DNA from: a virus
Direction: 5' to 3' (one strand)
Virus record (IMG/VR): IMGVR_UViG_3300006919_000312
Coordinates: 1-28,193 of that record
Length of the DNA: 28,193 bases
Shown here piece by piece: positions 13,950-22,783 of this stretch (its first letter is position 1; every line of letters begins with the position of its first letter). A program made the translations under genes and the position numbers. The notes beneath the pieces were generated by a model. It saw only the letters and a program-made list of their open reading frames with translations. It had not been told where the DNA came from and did not search any database.

Positions 13950-14588
13950 TTACATAATCACCCAGTTGTTTCCATCACTCTGAAGACGCAAAGATGTCCA
14001 CTGTTTTGTGATGATGGTTGTTGTGTCTCCATCAATTGTCTCTGATTTATACCCGTCAATGGTGACAGTATTCGCAGACGAATCAATCTTCTTAACTGTG
14101 ACAACTCTGCCCACCATCGATCCGGCCCTGGGTAGTGTAACTGTCATCTGGTTAGACGATGCATCACACAAGACTGTGCTATGGTTGTCTTTAAGCTGGA
14201 CAGTTGACGATGTGAACGTGTTAATCTGATAACGCATCACATCACCACCTCCTCCACCACCCGATTGTCCACCCAATTCCACCCATTTACCCCATGTGCC
14301 GTCTGGTTTCTGGAATCTGATGCTGTTGCCTTTGATCTCATGGTCTGGCATCGGACCCATCTCACCATCAACACCATCCCTTCCGTTTAAACCGTCCCTT
14401 CCTGGCTCTCCAGTGGCTCCTACAGCGCCATCTTTGCCGTCTAGGCCATCTACCCCATCCTTACCATCAACACCGTCCCTGCCGTCCTTGACAGCCTTCT
14501 CAGACTGTTTTATACTATAGATAAGATCAAGGGCTTGAGTAGCCATCTTGAGAGCAAGCGTTGCAATATGGGAGTTTAATTCAGACAT
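13950..14588 (-). CDS. Collagen-like fibre protein
   Basis: This 212-residue protein has three parts. An N-terminal helix (1-33) comes first. Next is an uninterrupted collagen-type Gly-X-Y tract at ~36-78, about 14 triplets, mostly with Asp-Gly (RDG VDG KDG) and a few neutral ones. A linker with a run of glycines (~109-115) leads to a beta-rich C-terminal domain (~120-212) with the TVTLPRAG...VTIDG pattern common at phage fibre ends. Collagen-like tracts in phage fibres form triple helices, so a trimeric fibre is expected. No good ribosome site precedes the ATG at 14588; coupling over the 110-base gap is unlikely, so the start is less certain. The plus-strand promoter P4 lies within it. Confidence 0.85.
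   Translation of the reverse strand: MSELNSHIATLALKMATQALDLIYSIKQSEKAVKDGRDGVDGKDGVDGLDGKDGAVGATGEPGRDGLNGRDGVDGEMGPMPDHEIKGNSIRFQKPDGTWGKWVELGGQSGGGGGGDVMRYQINTFTSSTVQLKDNHSTVLCDASSNQMTVTLPRAGSMVGRVVTVKKIDSSANTVTIDGYKSETIDGDTTTIITKQWTSLRLQSDGNNWVIM
14488..14516 (+). promoter_or_regulatory. Sigma-70 type promoter P4, antisense within late operon
   Basis: TTGACA (14488-14493), a 17-base spacer, and TATACT (14511-14516). It is on the plus strand, opposite to every structural gene around it, inside the coding region of the collagen-like gene. The RNA would start near 14523 and reach the plus-strand ORF at 14587 after a leader of about 64 bases. It matches P1-P3 in the -35 hexamer and exact spacing. 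Confidence 0.65.
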
Positions 14589-14823
14589 GGAATATATGGA
14601 GCTTGTTTATTTAGTGTTCAACATCTGCGAAGAAGGTCTGTACGATATGGCGGCTTGGTTGGGTATTTCTTACGAAGAACTCAACATCCTCCTGTTTCTT
14701 ATTCTTCATCCTTTATACTCGATAGTGTTGACTTTAATCTGTCTAAGCGAGTACCTTCAAGGTAAATCTTCGACTTCTTATCCCCTTCAGGCTGGAGAAG
14801 ATAACCAAGGACACGTAGTTTAG
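14587..14823 (+). CDS. Antisense-oriented small membrane protein
   Basis: This 78-codon plus-strand ORF lies in the minus-strand late operon. Its first ~37 codons fill the 110-base gap between the collagen-like and lysozyme genes, where I found no usable minus-strand frame. The rest is antisense to the end of the lysozyme gene. It begins MEYMELVYLVFN, has an amphipathic region (EEGLYDMAAWLGISYEEL) and a hydrophobic span ending near LTLICLSEYL (~37-60). The GISYEELN-hydrophobic-HPL pattern resembles small membrane proteins I associate with marine phages. GGGAG lies 12 bases ahead; an alternative ATG is at 14596. Promoter P4 is 70 bases upstream. Membrane location is likely, so superinfection exclusion or control of lysis is possible but unproven. 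Confidence 0.6.
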   Translation: MEYMELVYLVFNICEEGLYDMAAWLGISYEELNILLFLILHPLYSIVLTLICLSEYLQGKSSTSYPLQAGEDNQGHVV

Positions 14824-16189
14824 TATACCCATCCAACTCAGAGTCTTGGAAGAGGTCGAAGACACCACCAAAGAAGCCTTTCTTCTTGACTATGTCTTCA
14901 TACTTCTTCCCTTTCTTTCCCTCATTAAAGTCATACACATCTTCAATGTAGACTCCGTTCTCGTCCTCTTTGATCTCCCCTGCCCCAATAGTCATAGCCA
15001 TGTTAGCCACTGGGTCCTGCATGATAGTCATAATCTTTCCCATCAACCCAGTCCCTTTGCCATCAGTTGAAGCAAGGTCCTCCCCAATGAGATTAGCCCA
15101 GTCTTCTTTGTTAAAAGAGGTACGACCTTGTGCCTCGATATGCATATACATCTTTCTGAGGGCATCAATATCCCCTTCTTGAAGGTTCAAGGCTGTGTTT
15201 TGTACGTTGTCCACATCAATACCCAACCACTTTTCCATAGCACCTTTTACGAGGGACTCACCAAAAGATGTGAAGGCGGCAGGGGTAATGTTAAACTTAG
15301 ACGCAGCCTTCTCAATCTCAGGTTTACGAGGAGCAGGGCCAACACCACTCAGCTTACCCAGTGTCTCATTGGCTTGTTGTAGAGCCATCTGCTGTTCTGC
15401 TTGTTGGGGAGTGATCTCAGCAGCAGCTGCACTGCTGATTGGATTGATTGTACTGAGGACTTCGGCCATCATATCACCGAAACCACTCCCCTCATCTATA
15501 TTTGCAGAGGCAAACAACGAAGCTTCCGCTGCCCTCCGACGTGCCAGACCACGACTCTTCTCACCATTGATGTTGACGAAGCCAGCTTCTTCAGAGAAAG
15601 CTTCGTGCATGAAGTCTTCGATATGCCCAGCCTCAAGATACTTCTTAGCTTTGGAACCGCCCCATGCACCAGACCCCACATTGTAGATGAGGCTGGTCAG
15701 AGCTTCAACCTTAGATTCGTCAGTGTCAAGTCCTACCTTCTTCAGTGAGGCAATGGCATGTGTCTCAGCCCACAACGTATCAGACTTCAACACCGCCTCT
15801 GCCTGTTCCTGTGTCAGGCCAAGACGGTAATCAACAAGCTCTCCTTTGATATCTATGAAACCTGACTCAGCTTCATCAGCGGTAAGCTTATGCCCATATG
15901 CAATAGTCTGAGTACCCCCTTCCAAAGAATTATGAGGGAACCATTTACCTTCACGAAGACCAGCATTGACGCTATTCTCAAACGCCTTGATCTTCTCCAC
16001 GCTAGTTACTCCTTTGTCCTCATCTAAGTTACCAAGACCAAGTACCAAGTCAAGGTCCATGTTATCCAGTTCTGTAAGAACCTCACTATCACTCATACCC
16101 ACAGGTACTTCAACATCAACCATACCATGAAGAGGATGGTCTACCTTAACGGATTCATAAGTCTGGTCGATGTCAACAATTTCAGTCAT
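14699..16189 (-). CDS. Virion-associated lysozyme (GH24-type) / internal protein
   Basis: With the ATG at 16189, one base after the upstream stop (an in-frame TTG at 16216 is less likely), the protein has 496 residues. Residues ~60-228 form a lysozyme domain: catalytic Glu E71 in AFENS, the TIAYGH motif (95-100), GLTQEQAEAVLKSD, LTSLIYNVGSGAW (164-176) and the closing GLARRRAAEASLF (214-226) are all typical of GH24 muramidases. The preceding ~55 residues contain HPLHGMVDVEVPVGMSD, a short motif often seen at the start of phage ejection proteins. The long C-terminal half is charged and helical. It probably travels in the virion and cuts peptidoglycan during DNA entry, the job of the T7 gp16 N-terminus. 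It could also contribute to lysis. Confidence 0.85.
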   Translation of the reverse strand: MTEIVDIDQTYESVKVDHPLHGMVDVEVPVGMSDSEVLTELDNMDLDLVLGLGNLDEDKGVTSVEKIKAFENSVNAGLREGKWFPHNSLEGGTQTIAYGHKLTADEAESGFIDIKGELVDYRLGLTQEQAEAVLKSDTLWAETHAIASLKKVGLDTDESKVEALTSLIYNVGSGAWGGSKAKKYLEAGHIEDFMHEAFSEEAGFVNINGEKSRGLARRRAAEASLFASANIDEGSGFGDMMAEVLSTINPISSAAAAEITPQQAEQQMALQQANETLGKLSGVGPAPRKPEIEKAASKFNITPAAFTSFGESLVKGAMEKWLGIDVDNVQNTALNLQEGDIDALRKMYMHIEAQGRTSFNKEDWANLIGEDLASTDGKGTGLMGKIMTIMQDPVANMAMTIGAGEIKEDENGVYIEDVYDFNEGKKGKKYEDIVKKKGFFGGVFDLFQDSELDGYTKLRVLGYLLQPEGDKKSKIYLEGTRLDRLKSTLSSIKDEE

Positions 16190-16190
16190 G

Positions 16191-18125
16191 TTACTTCTCT
16201 TCTTTCGAGCGGCCAATGATACGGATAGAGCGTTTCTCTTCTGCCTTGTCCTGTTTTTGGAATTGCTTACGCTCCTCCTCAGTCATCATGAACACCGGCT
16301 TACCGATCTTAATCCATGCCTTACTCTTCTTGTATTCTTCAGGACTCAAACCAATCTCAATAAGAGGGCTGGACTCAGGTACACTCTTTTGAATACTGGG
16401 CCATTGCATGTTGATGATATTTGTACGTACATTCACAGCACCTTTGTTCTTGTCAGGGGTGAACTGCTGGAACTTCATCATCCTGTCCAATGCAGCGTTG
16501 GCTTGTAGTGCAGCTTCCTTTGCTTCGGAAGAGTCACCAGAGACAGAGAAGATACCATCTTTCGTAGTGACCTGTACCCCTGTGTCCTTGGCAATCTGTG
16601 CTAGTTCTTGCATTCGTTGACTGACTGCCTCATGAGAGGTCTGGTTGTAGAAGTCAACAGCTTTTGCAGCGGTAGCTGGATCAGCTTTCTGTAGTTGTTT
16701 GATATACTCGATACCATTACCCCCGCCCATCACATCAAGTACCTCAGTCTGGTTGGCTGAAGTCTTAAGGTGGGCATCACCACTGATAATCATGTCTACT
16801 GTATTGCTGATAATTTTCTGATCTTCAATAGCTGCTGGGGCTGCTCCTTTAATAACACTTAACGCTACACTTTGGTTCATCTGCCTTTGAAATTCATTTT
16901 GGGTGAACTTCTTATTACCACTAACCAGATGGGATAAGGAGCCATTCAATACTGCCTTCCCATCCATCCCTACAGTGGCAATGTGTTTATCAATACGCTC
17001 TTTGAACTTTGGAATCTTGTCCAACAAAGTACCGGCGAAGGTATCTCCACCCAGTTGTTTGGCGAGGAAGACCTCTTGCATGGCGCCATCATTTAAAGCA
17101 TCAACCATTAACTGGTTCTCAATAGCTTTACGGGCAAAGCCAGAGTTTTCTTGTAGTTTTTCCAGCGCCTTCTCCTCTGTTAATTCAGAGGCGTCCAACC
17201 CCATAACTGAACCAAGCTGGTTGATCAACCTCAAGGCTGGTTCCATCGCATAGTCCAACTCAGCTTGTGTAAGCCCCGGCCCCTGCCCATCATGATCGTA
17301 CTGTTGGATCAATCTGGCTTTGGCATTGTTGATATAGTTCCCCATCAACACCCGCAACTCTGCTTTACGTTCCATACTTGCGGTGTCGAACTCTTCCAAC
17401 ATAGGAAGTAGCAAACCCGTCCCAAACTTGGTTGTGGCTTCCCTACTCTTGTTCAAATCAGCAACAAGGGTAGTGCGGAATGTGGAACCTGAGAGACTAC
17501 CACTACCGGCAGCTTTACCCTTGGCACTGGCAGCAGTCATCACGGCCCCGTTAGCCCCCACCATATCGTATGCAGCCACAGCTTCAGTATCAGAACCACC
17601 GACAAAACCAGCAGCCCGGGCTTGGGTGACCTTACGGGTCCACGCCGCCTGTTTAGTTGCCCTCGCCTCTGCCTCAAGTCTGTCAGCATTAGCCGCCATC
17701 GCAGCTGTAGGGCTGACCTGTCCGGTGACATCCTTAAATGCTTTGTCGATTGTGGCCCTATCCGTCTTACCAGGGTTATCACGATACAGGCTGTTACGGA
17801 TAGATTGGAGCTTCAACTCACGTACAGAACTGTTGGGGATACTGGCTGCAAGTTTGAGTTCTTTCCTGGCTTTGTTGAAGTACTCAGGGTCTTGAACAGA
17901 ACTGGTGATCTCTGCCTCAATACTAGTCACAGCCTCAGACCTGATGTGATCCTGACCAATCTCATTAGCCAAGGTAGCCCCTTGAGCAAACAACGTACCA
18001 ATGTTACCGATCAAGTCTCCTGCGGCAGTGTTAACCTCAGTATTCACCGATACGTTGGTGGGCTGGGCAAACCTTGTATCAGGTTCGCTGACCGTTGATG
18101 TAAAGCCTTTTCCTCTGGTAGCCAT
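16191..18125 (-). CDS. Internal virion (ejection) protein, gp15-like
   Basis: This 644-residue protein is helical and Ala/Lys/Glu-rich, with no membrane segment and no catalytic motif. The start has several Thr/Ser and Val-rich stretches, and the end is basic-acidic mixed (KQDKAEEKRSIRIIGR). Its size and place among gp14-like, giant and lysozyme proteins suit the T7 gp15 type component of the tube that crosses the cell envelope. The ATG overlaps the stop of the giant upstream gene (TGATG). The assignment is by synteny and composition, not by recognised motifs. Confidence 0.75.
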   Translation of the reverse strand: MATRGKGFTSTVSEPDTRFAQPTNVSVNTEVNTAAGDLIGNIGTLFAQGATLANEIGQDHIRSEAVTSIEAEITSSVQDPEYFNKARKELKLAASIPNSSVRELKLQSIRNSLYRDNPGKTDRATIDKAFKDVTGQVSPTAAMAANADRLEAEARATKQAAWTRKVTQARAAGFVGGSDTEAVAAYDMVGANGAVMTAASAKGKAAGSGSLSGSTFRTTLVADLNKSREATTKFGTGLLLPMLEEFDTASMERKAELRVLMGNYINNAKARLIQQYDHDGQGPGLTQAELDYAMEPALRLINQLGSVMGLDASELTEEKALEKLQENSGFARKAIENQLMVDALNDGAMQEVFLAKQLGGDTFAGTLLDKIPKFKERIDKHIATVGMDGKAVLNGSLSHLVSGNKKFTQNEFQRQMNQSVALSVIKGAAPAAIEDQKIISNTVDMIISGDAHLKTSANQTEVLDVMGGGNGIEYIKQLQKADPATAAKAVDFYNQTSHEAVSQRMQELAQIAKDTGVQVTTKDGIFSVSGDSSEAKEAALQANAALDRMMKFQQFTPDKNKGAVNVRTNIINMQWPSIQKSVPESSPLIEIGLSPEEYKKSKAWIKIGKPVFMMTEEERKQFQKQDKAEEKRSIRIIGRSKEEK

Positions 18126-21100
18126 CACTCTTGTCCTCTATTCAGATCATGATGTACGTTGAATTTCTCCATGTACCTCATCATGATGCTGGTTGTTTTG
18201 TCTTTCGATTTGTTCAGTACAGCTTGGTTGATGTTACGTCTTTCTTCTTCATCTAGGATGGAAAACATAAACTTCCTAGCCAGTAGGAAATTATCAAAGT
18301 CTCCACTCTTCATAGCTAAGTTTAACTCTCTAGCCAAGATACGGGTGGTGGTTTCCCTGTAACTGTCCCCACCTTTAACTGCCTCAGACAAGGCTCTTTT
18401 ATCTCGTTCCAACGAAGGGTCAAGACCAAGGATACCAAGGACAACCTCAGACATAGAAGCTGCTCTGTCGGTGGTGTTCCCCAGTTTATCAACATGCATC
18501 CCATACCTGGCAGCAATATAAGCTCTCTCAATACCGTTAAACGATGATACTGTACGACGAAGGGCATCTTTACTTACAGCCTTCAGACCTTCCAATTGCT
18601 CAATGGTACCGAAGTATTCAGATGAAGGATTGAGTAGTTTAAATATATTTTTCATACCCTCCGACGCCTTAGCCAAGGTAGACATACCAGCTGCATCAAT
18701 CTTCAGAATTTCTTCCACATCCATGGTGGCCAACTTGGTAGCAACCTCACCCCAACCACCTTCAGTAAGACCAAGGCCAGCCCTGTGAGAGAAGGCAACA
18801 TCAATTCCAAGGGCGTTGGCAAGGAAGGATTCAATCATACCTTTCTCCATCCCATCCAACATCACCTCAGGTAAACCTTCCTCATCTTTAAAGGTTTCTT
18901 TATACATCTCATTGATAGAGTCCCTAAACCTGAGTCCATACCTAGGAGAGGTTGTACCACCTACACCATACAAAGCCAACTGTGTAAGCCTCATCCGCCA
19001 TTTCTGTCCAGTTGTAAAGTGTCGTGAACCACCAGCCATCTCAGGGAGCATCATCTCCAACGCCCTTGCCTGATAACCCCAGAACTGTGTAGGCATAGAG
19101 GCGATCCCCCTCTGCCAGTCAGCCCTGTCAACACGGTTCATATTGGCAGTGAAGAACTCACTCTTGGTCCTGATCTCATCAATGACTGCCTCAGTAACCT
19201 TGGCAGTGGGGTTGGCTTCTCTCCATTCCAAGGCAGCAGCCATAGTTGCACTGACTTTGTTGTACCGCTCAGTTTCCATAAAGGGAACAGTACCAGCATC
19301 AAGGAACTTCTGGAATATGTTAGCCGAAGACAACCCTTTCAATTCCTGTTCAGCCAAACCGCCAGCTTTCAGTCTCCATGTACCTGTCTTCTGGAGGATG
19401 TCATGTAGTTCCATAACCTGTTCACCTTTCAGACCCACCACCTTACCAGCACCACGGGCAATGGCGGCTAATGTCTGTGGGTTCTCAGAGGCCAACATCA
19501 GACGCATCGGCAGTCCCAGCCATGCCCCCCTGGCACCGTGTTTGGGTGATGCAGCCATCATCAGAAGTGTGGCCTGGGCCTGGATAGCGGGTTGACGTAG
19601 GTTGAACAGACCAAGATTGGCGTTATAGGATAAGGAACGGATAAAACCAATAGGGTCTTTGGCTTTAAGATTATTCACCGTCTCCACCTTCATCGGCTTC
19701 CCGATCTTCTTTGACACAGATTCAAAGATATCAACCAAAGGATGAATCATATTCTCTTTAATAAACTTCTCCTTTGAAGTCGGGGTATTCATTACCACCT
19801 TGAAGTGCTGTTCCATCCTCTGTGCTTTCTGGACCAGGGGTATCAGCTTTTCGTTAGGATTGTCGATGTATTCAGGGTTGAGGAAGTGACCCATCGGAGA
19901 CTTCTTATCCAAGTCTTTCAAAACAGGGCCAAAGGTTCTTACAAACTTCTCAGCCTGACGCTGACGCCATGTGTCATGAGACATCAGTTCGATAGCCCGA
20001 TCAAGAGACTTAGACGCAGATTCAAGGGGGTTAATTACAGGGGCAGGGTCACCGTTGAAGTCAGTCAAACCAAACCCACGATGGCTCTTCTGGTCACCAC
20101 CTCTGGCAATCATCCGCTGCACAGAGTTGATTTCGGCGATGTCAGCAGGGTGAGTATTGGCGCCTAGAGATACAGCTTCCCTGACTGCGGTAAGTTCTTC
20201 CCCATCCTTTACAACTTCAAAAGGCATTTCCAGGTTCTTCTCACCAACATGGTCCACAAAGACACGGATAGACTTGAACCGTCCACCTGTGGCCTCATCC
20301 ATCAGCTTACCAGCTTCTTCGGTGAAGTGGAACTTACCATCAGCGCCCCTGTTGCGGAGGGCAACTTCACGTCCTCTGTTCATGGCCTCGACGTATGCAG
20401 CAGCTTCCTCTTTCGTCCCCACACCATACGTCTTAGACTTAAGAAGAATGGGGATGGGGTTATTACTACGCTTCCTGATACGCCCCTGCTTCACAAAGTA
20501 TTCGTTCTGGTATTCAACACGACCACCAGCCCTGTATTCTACCTGATCAGTGCGGAGGGGCTTGACACGTAAATCATGTGCCTTACCAATGATGAAGTTC
20601 AAAGGCTCTAGTACATCAGTCTCCCTCGATCCTTCTAGTTCAGCAAAGACATACCCTTTCTTTCTCAGTTCTTCAATCTTGTCAGGGGTAAGTGCTGTCT
20701 CGTACTTCCCTGTGGACACGTTGTAGATAGATTTATTCCCAGGGTTGGGGATGTTGTCCATCGGCACTGCATCAATCAGACTGTCCAATCCTTTCTTCAA
20801 CGCATCTTCGTTAGTCAACTCAAGAGTTTTGAAACCAAGCCGGTCCTTCCTGTTAAACTCAGAACTGTTCAGTACAATGTGATTGATGTCATCCATACGA
20901 CGAAGGGCATGGTAAGCCACAATCTGTTTGTCGTTGAGGAAAAACCTATTCTTCAGATCAGAGGCAGTAAACCATGTACTATTGTTACGACCTAGTTCCA
21001 TCACCTCACCAAGGTCAGACTTCTCTTTCCCTGTGAGTTTGCTCACATACTTCAGCATCTCTTTGGCATGGACCATTGCATTCTCACGCGTAGCCAATGT

Positions 21101-22783
21101 AAGATGCGCTGCCCGTGCTTCAAAGTCCCCTATGAAGTTGGTAGGGGAACCAAGGACTCTACGCCATCCACCGGCACGGCCCAGGGCTGCATCATCGATA
21201 CCTTCATAAGTCTTGATGAAGCCACCAGGGTTATCAACTCTTTTTTCCAATCGGATGAAGTGAGTACCATCTACTTCTTTCAATGTAATTGTGACACCAT
21301 CCATCTTCATGGTATCAGCATATTCTTTTGCAATCCTCTCGCTTGTGAATCCTGAACCAAAAGCGTCTCCGTATATGGAAACATACTTCGTACCCTCAAT
21401 ACCTTGCTCAATGAAGTCATCCCCAACGACACGAAGTATGTCGTTATGGTACAGGCCAGCATCAAATAGCTCACCAATCACACGTTCACGGTAGAGACTT
21501 AGAACCTCTTCAGTCTCTGACGGGTCAAGGAAGCGTACCTGTTGGGTATCAAGGATATCTTGTGTTGTCTTCTCAATCCTTTGAATCTCTTTTTCAACCC
21601 TACCTGAGATACCAGCTGAACCTGTAATCGTCTCAGAAATCGGTGCCAGTTGCCCTTCAAGTAGAAGTTCAGCAGCATTGGCAGCGGTGTTGCTGTCAAC
21701 TGCAATCTCCCCTGTCCGTACACCGTTGATGACACCATGTACCTGTTCAACAGCAGAGATACGATTCCCTCCAAGGATAGCCATAGTGGCAACTTTCCCT
21801 GCCATAAGTGCCTCAGCAATCTTAGTGCCCAACCCTAACAGATGTAACCCCTTCATCAAGGGTTTCGCTGTAAAAGTCCCGACTATGGTGCCGTCTAGGA
21901 AGGGGACTGAATTTTCCACAAACCAATCCAAACCTGTGAACTCGTTAAGGTAACTGAAGTAGGTAAGGGCAGCAAGATCATTTCCTGCACCTTCAACTAC
22001 CTCACCTAAAGTAGCTGTACCCTCTTCTTTGTCAAAGAACTCTTCAAGGGCTTTTAATGTCTTCGCCTTCTCAGGAATAGACATGGCCTTAAACGTGGCA
22101 ATCTGTTCTTCAATGTCATTCCCAGTGAGGATTGGGTTTTCTGCGGTGGCGATCTTCTGGCTGAATGTGGTGATCTGATCGAAAGGCATCAACATCTGCG
22201 CCCCCGAACCAATAGTGTTCCAGTCCCACCCTAATTTATTGAGGTATTTCTTAACAGCCTTACCAACCAACATCTTCTCAGTCAAAGTGTTCTGTACCAC
22301 ATCCTCAAACGACTGTGTATCCAGTTCCATATCTTGGATAGAGTGTACTGCCCTGTCAGGGTCTTTGACACCTTCAGCAATGATCTGGTCCGCTGCTGCT
22401 GCCTCAACAATGGTGAACTTCTCAGCCTCAGGATCAAAAGCAAACTGTAGATCAATGATATCCTGTACAGTTTGGTTGTCTTCCTGTGTCAATGCTGCGA
22501 TGATCATCTCATCAGACATCGCCAACAGTTTGTCAGTTTTTAAAGAAACCAGTTCACCCCTGATCGTATCCTCCTCCCTCTGTAGAGCAAGATCGAGGTA
22601 CATATCATGCTTGCTTTTAAGCTGGTCATCAGGGGCTTGGGTTAAATTTTTGAAAGCAAGGGTGGAGATAGCAGCAGTAAGCTCCGCATCAGACAGAGGC
22701 ACAGGTGGGGTGTCCTCGGTCAAGTCAATGAAGCTTTCCGTCTCGTTCTGTTCTGTGATATCGATAACTTCAGGTTCTATCAT
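18125..22783 (-). CDS. Giant internal virion (ejection) protein, gp16-like
   Basis: At 1552 residues this is the largest gene here (T7 gp16 has 1318). It is mainly alpha-helical with an acidic N-terminus (IEPEVIDITEQNETESFIDL). Hydrophobic Gly/Ala-rich stretches occur around residues 300-350 (LLGLGTKIAEALMAGKVA) and 1040-1100. The region SYNANLGLFNLRQPAIQAQA near 1060-1080 is the part I associate with very large podoviral internal proteins. No lysozyme or transglycosylase motif is seen, unlike T7 gp16; that activity sits in a separate protein two genes downstream. It likely leaves the virion with the DNA and forms the trans-envelope conduit. The ATG overlaps the gp14-like stop (TGATG). Confidence 0.82.
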   Translation of the reverse strand: MIEPEVIDITEQNETESFIDLTEDTPPVPLSDAELTAAISTLAFKNLTQAPDDQLKSKHDMYLDLALQREEDTIRGELVSLKTDKLLAMSDEMIIAALTQEDNQTVQDIIDLQFAFDPEAEKFTIVEAAAADQIIAEGVKDPDRAVHSIQDMELDTQSFEDVVQNTLTEKMLVGKAVKKYLNKLGWDWNTIGSGAQMLMPFDQITTFSQKIATAENPILTGNDIEEQIATFKAMSIPEKAKTLKALEEFFDKEEGTATLGEVVEGAGNDLAALTYFSYLNEFTGLDWFVENSVPFLDGTIVGTFTAKPLMKGLHLLGLGTKIAEALMAGKVATMAILGGNRISAVEQVHGVINGVRTGEIAVDSNTAANAAELLLEGQLAPISETITGSAGISGRVEKEIQRIEKTTQDILDTQQVRFLDPSETEEVLSLYRERVIGELFDAGLYHNDILRVVGDDFIEQGIEGTKYVSIYGDAFGSGFTSERIAKEYADTMKMDGVTITLKEVDGTHFIRLEKRVDNPGGFIKTYEGIDDAALGRAGGWRRVLGSPTNFIGDFEARAAHLTLATRENAMVHAKEMLKYVSKLTGKEKSDLGEVMELGRNNSTWFTASDLKNRFFLNDKQIVAYHALRRMDDINHIVLNSSEFNRKDRLGFKTLELTNEDALKKGLDSLIDAVPMDNIPNPGNKSIYNVSTGKYETALTPDKIEELRKKGYVFAELEGSRETDVLEPLNFIIGKAHDLRVKPLRTDQVEYRAGGRVEYQNEYFVKQGRIRKRSNNPIPILLKSKTYGVGTKEEAAAYVEAMNRGREVALRNRGADGKFHFTEEAGKLMDEATGGRFKSIRVFVDHVGEKNLEMPFEVVKDGEELTAVREAVSLGANTHPADIAEINSVQRMIARGGDQKSHRGFGLTDFNGDPAPVINPLESASKSLDRAIELMSHDTWRQRQAEKFVRTFGPVLKDLDKKSPMGHFLNPEYIDNPNEKLIPLVQKAQRMEQHFKVVMNTPTSKEKFIKENMIHPLVDIFESVSKKIGKPMKVETVNNLKAKDPIGFIRSLSYNANLGLFNLRQPAIQAQATLLMMAASPKHGARGAWLGLPMRLMLASENPQTLAAIARGAGKVVGLKGEQVMELHDILQKTGTWRLKAGGLAEQELKGLSSANIFQKFLDAGTVPFMETERYNKVSATMAAALEWREANPTAKVTEAVIDEIRTKSEFFTANMNRVDRADWQRGIASMPTQFWGYQARALEMMLPEMAGGSRHFTTGQKWRMRLTQLALYGVGGTTSPRYGLRFRDSINEMYKETFKDEEGLPEVMLDGMEKGMIESFLANALGIDVAFSHRAGLGLTEGGWGEVATKLATMDVEEILKIDAAGMSTLAKASEGMKNIFKLLNPSSEYFGTIEQLEGLKAVSKDALRRTVSSFNGIERAYIAARYGMHVDKLGNTTDRAASMSEVVLGILGLDPSLERDKRALSEAVKGGDSYRETTTRILARELNLAMKSGDFDNFLLARKFMFSILDEEERRNINQAVLNKSKDKTTSIMMRYMEKFNVHHDLNRGQE

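Noticed and set aside
14589-14625. Minus-strand promoter-like TTGAAC with TATATT ahead of the collagen-like gene
   Set aside because: The spacing is 19 and the -10 would lie within three bases of the start codon, so RNA would start inside the gene.
20520-20590. Plus-strand TTGACA at about 20561 inside the giant ejection gene
   Set aside because: At 17 bases it is followed by ACCAAT, a poor -10, and no plus-strand ORF with a ribosome site follows.
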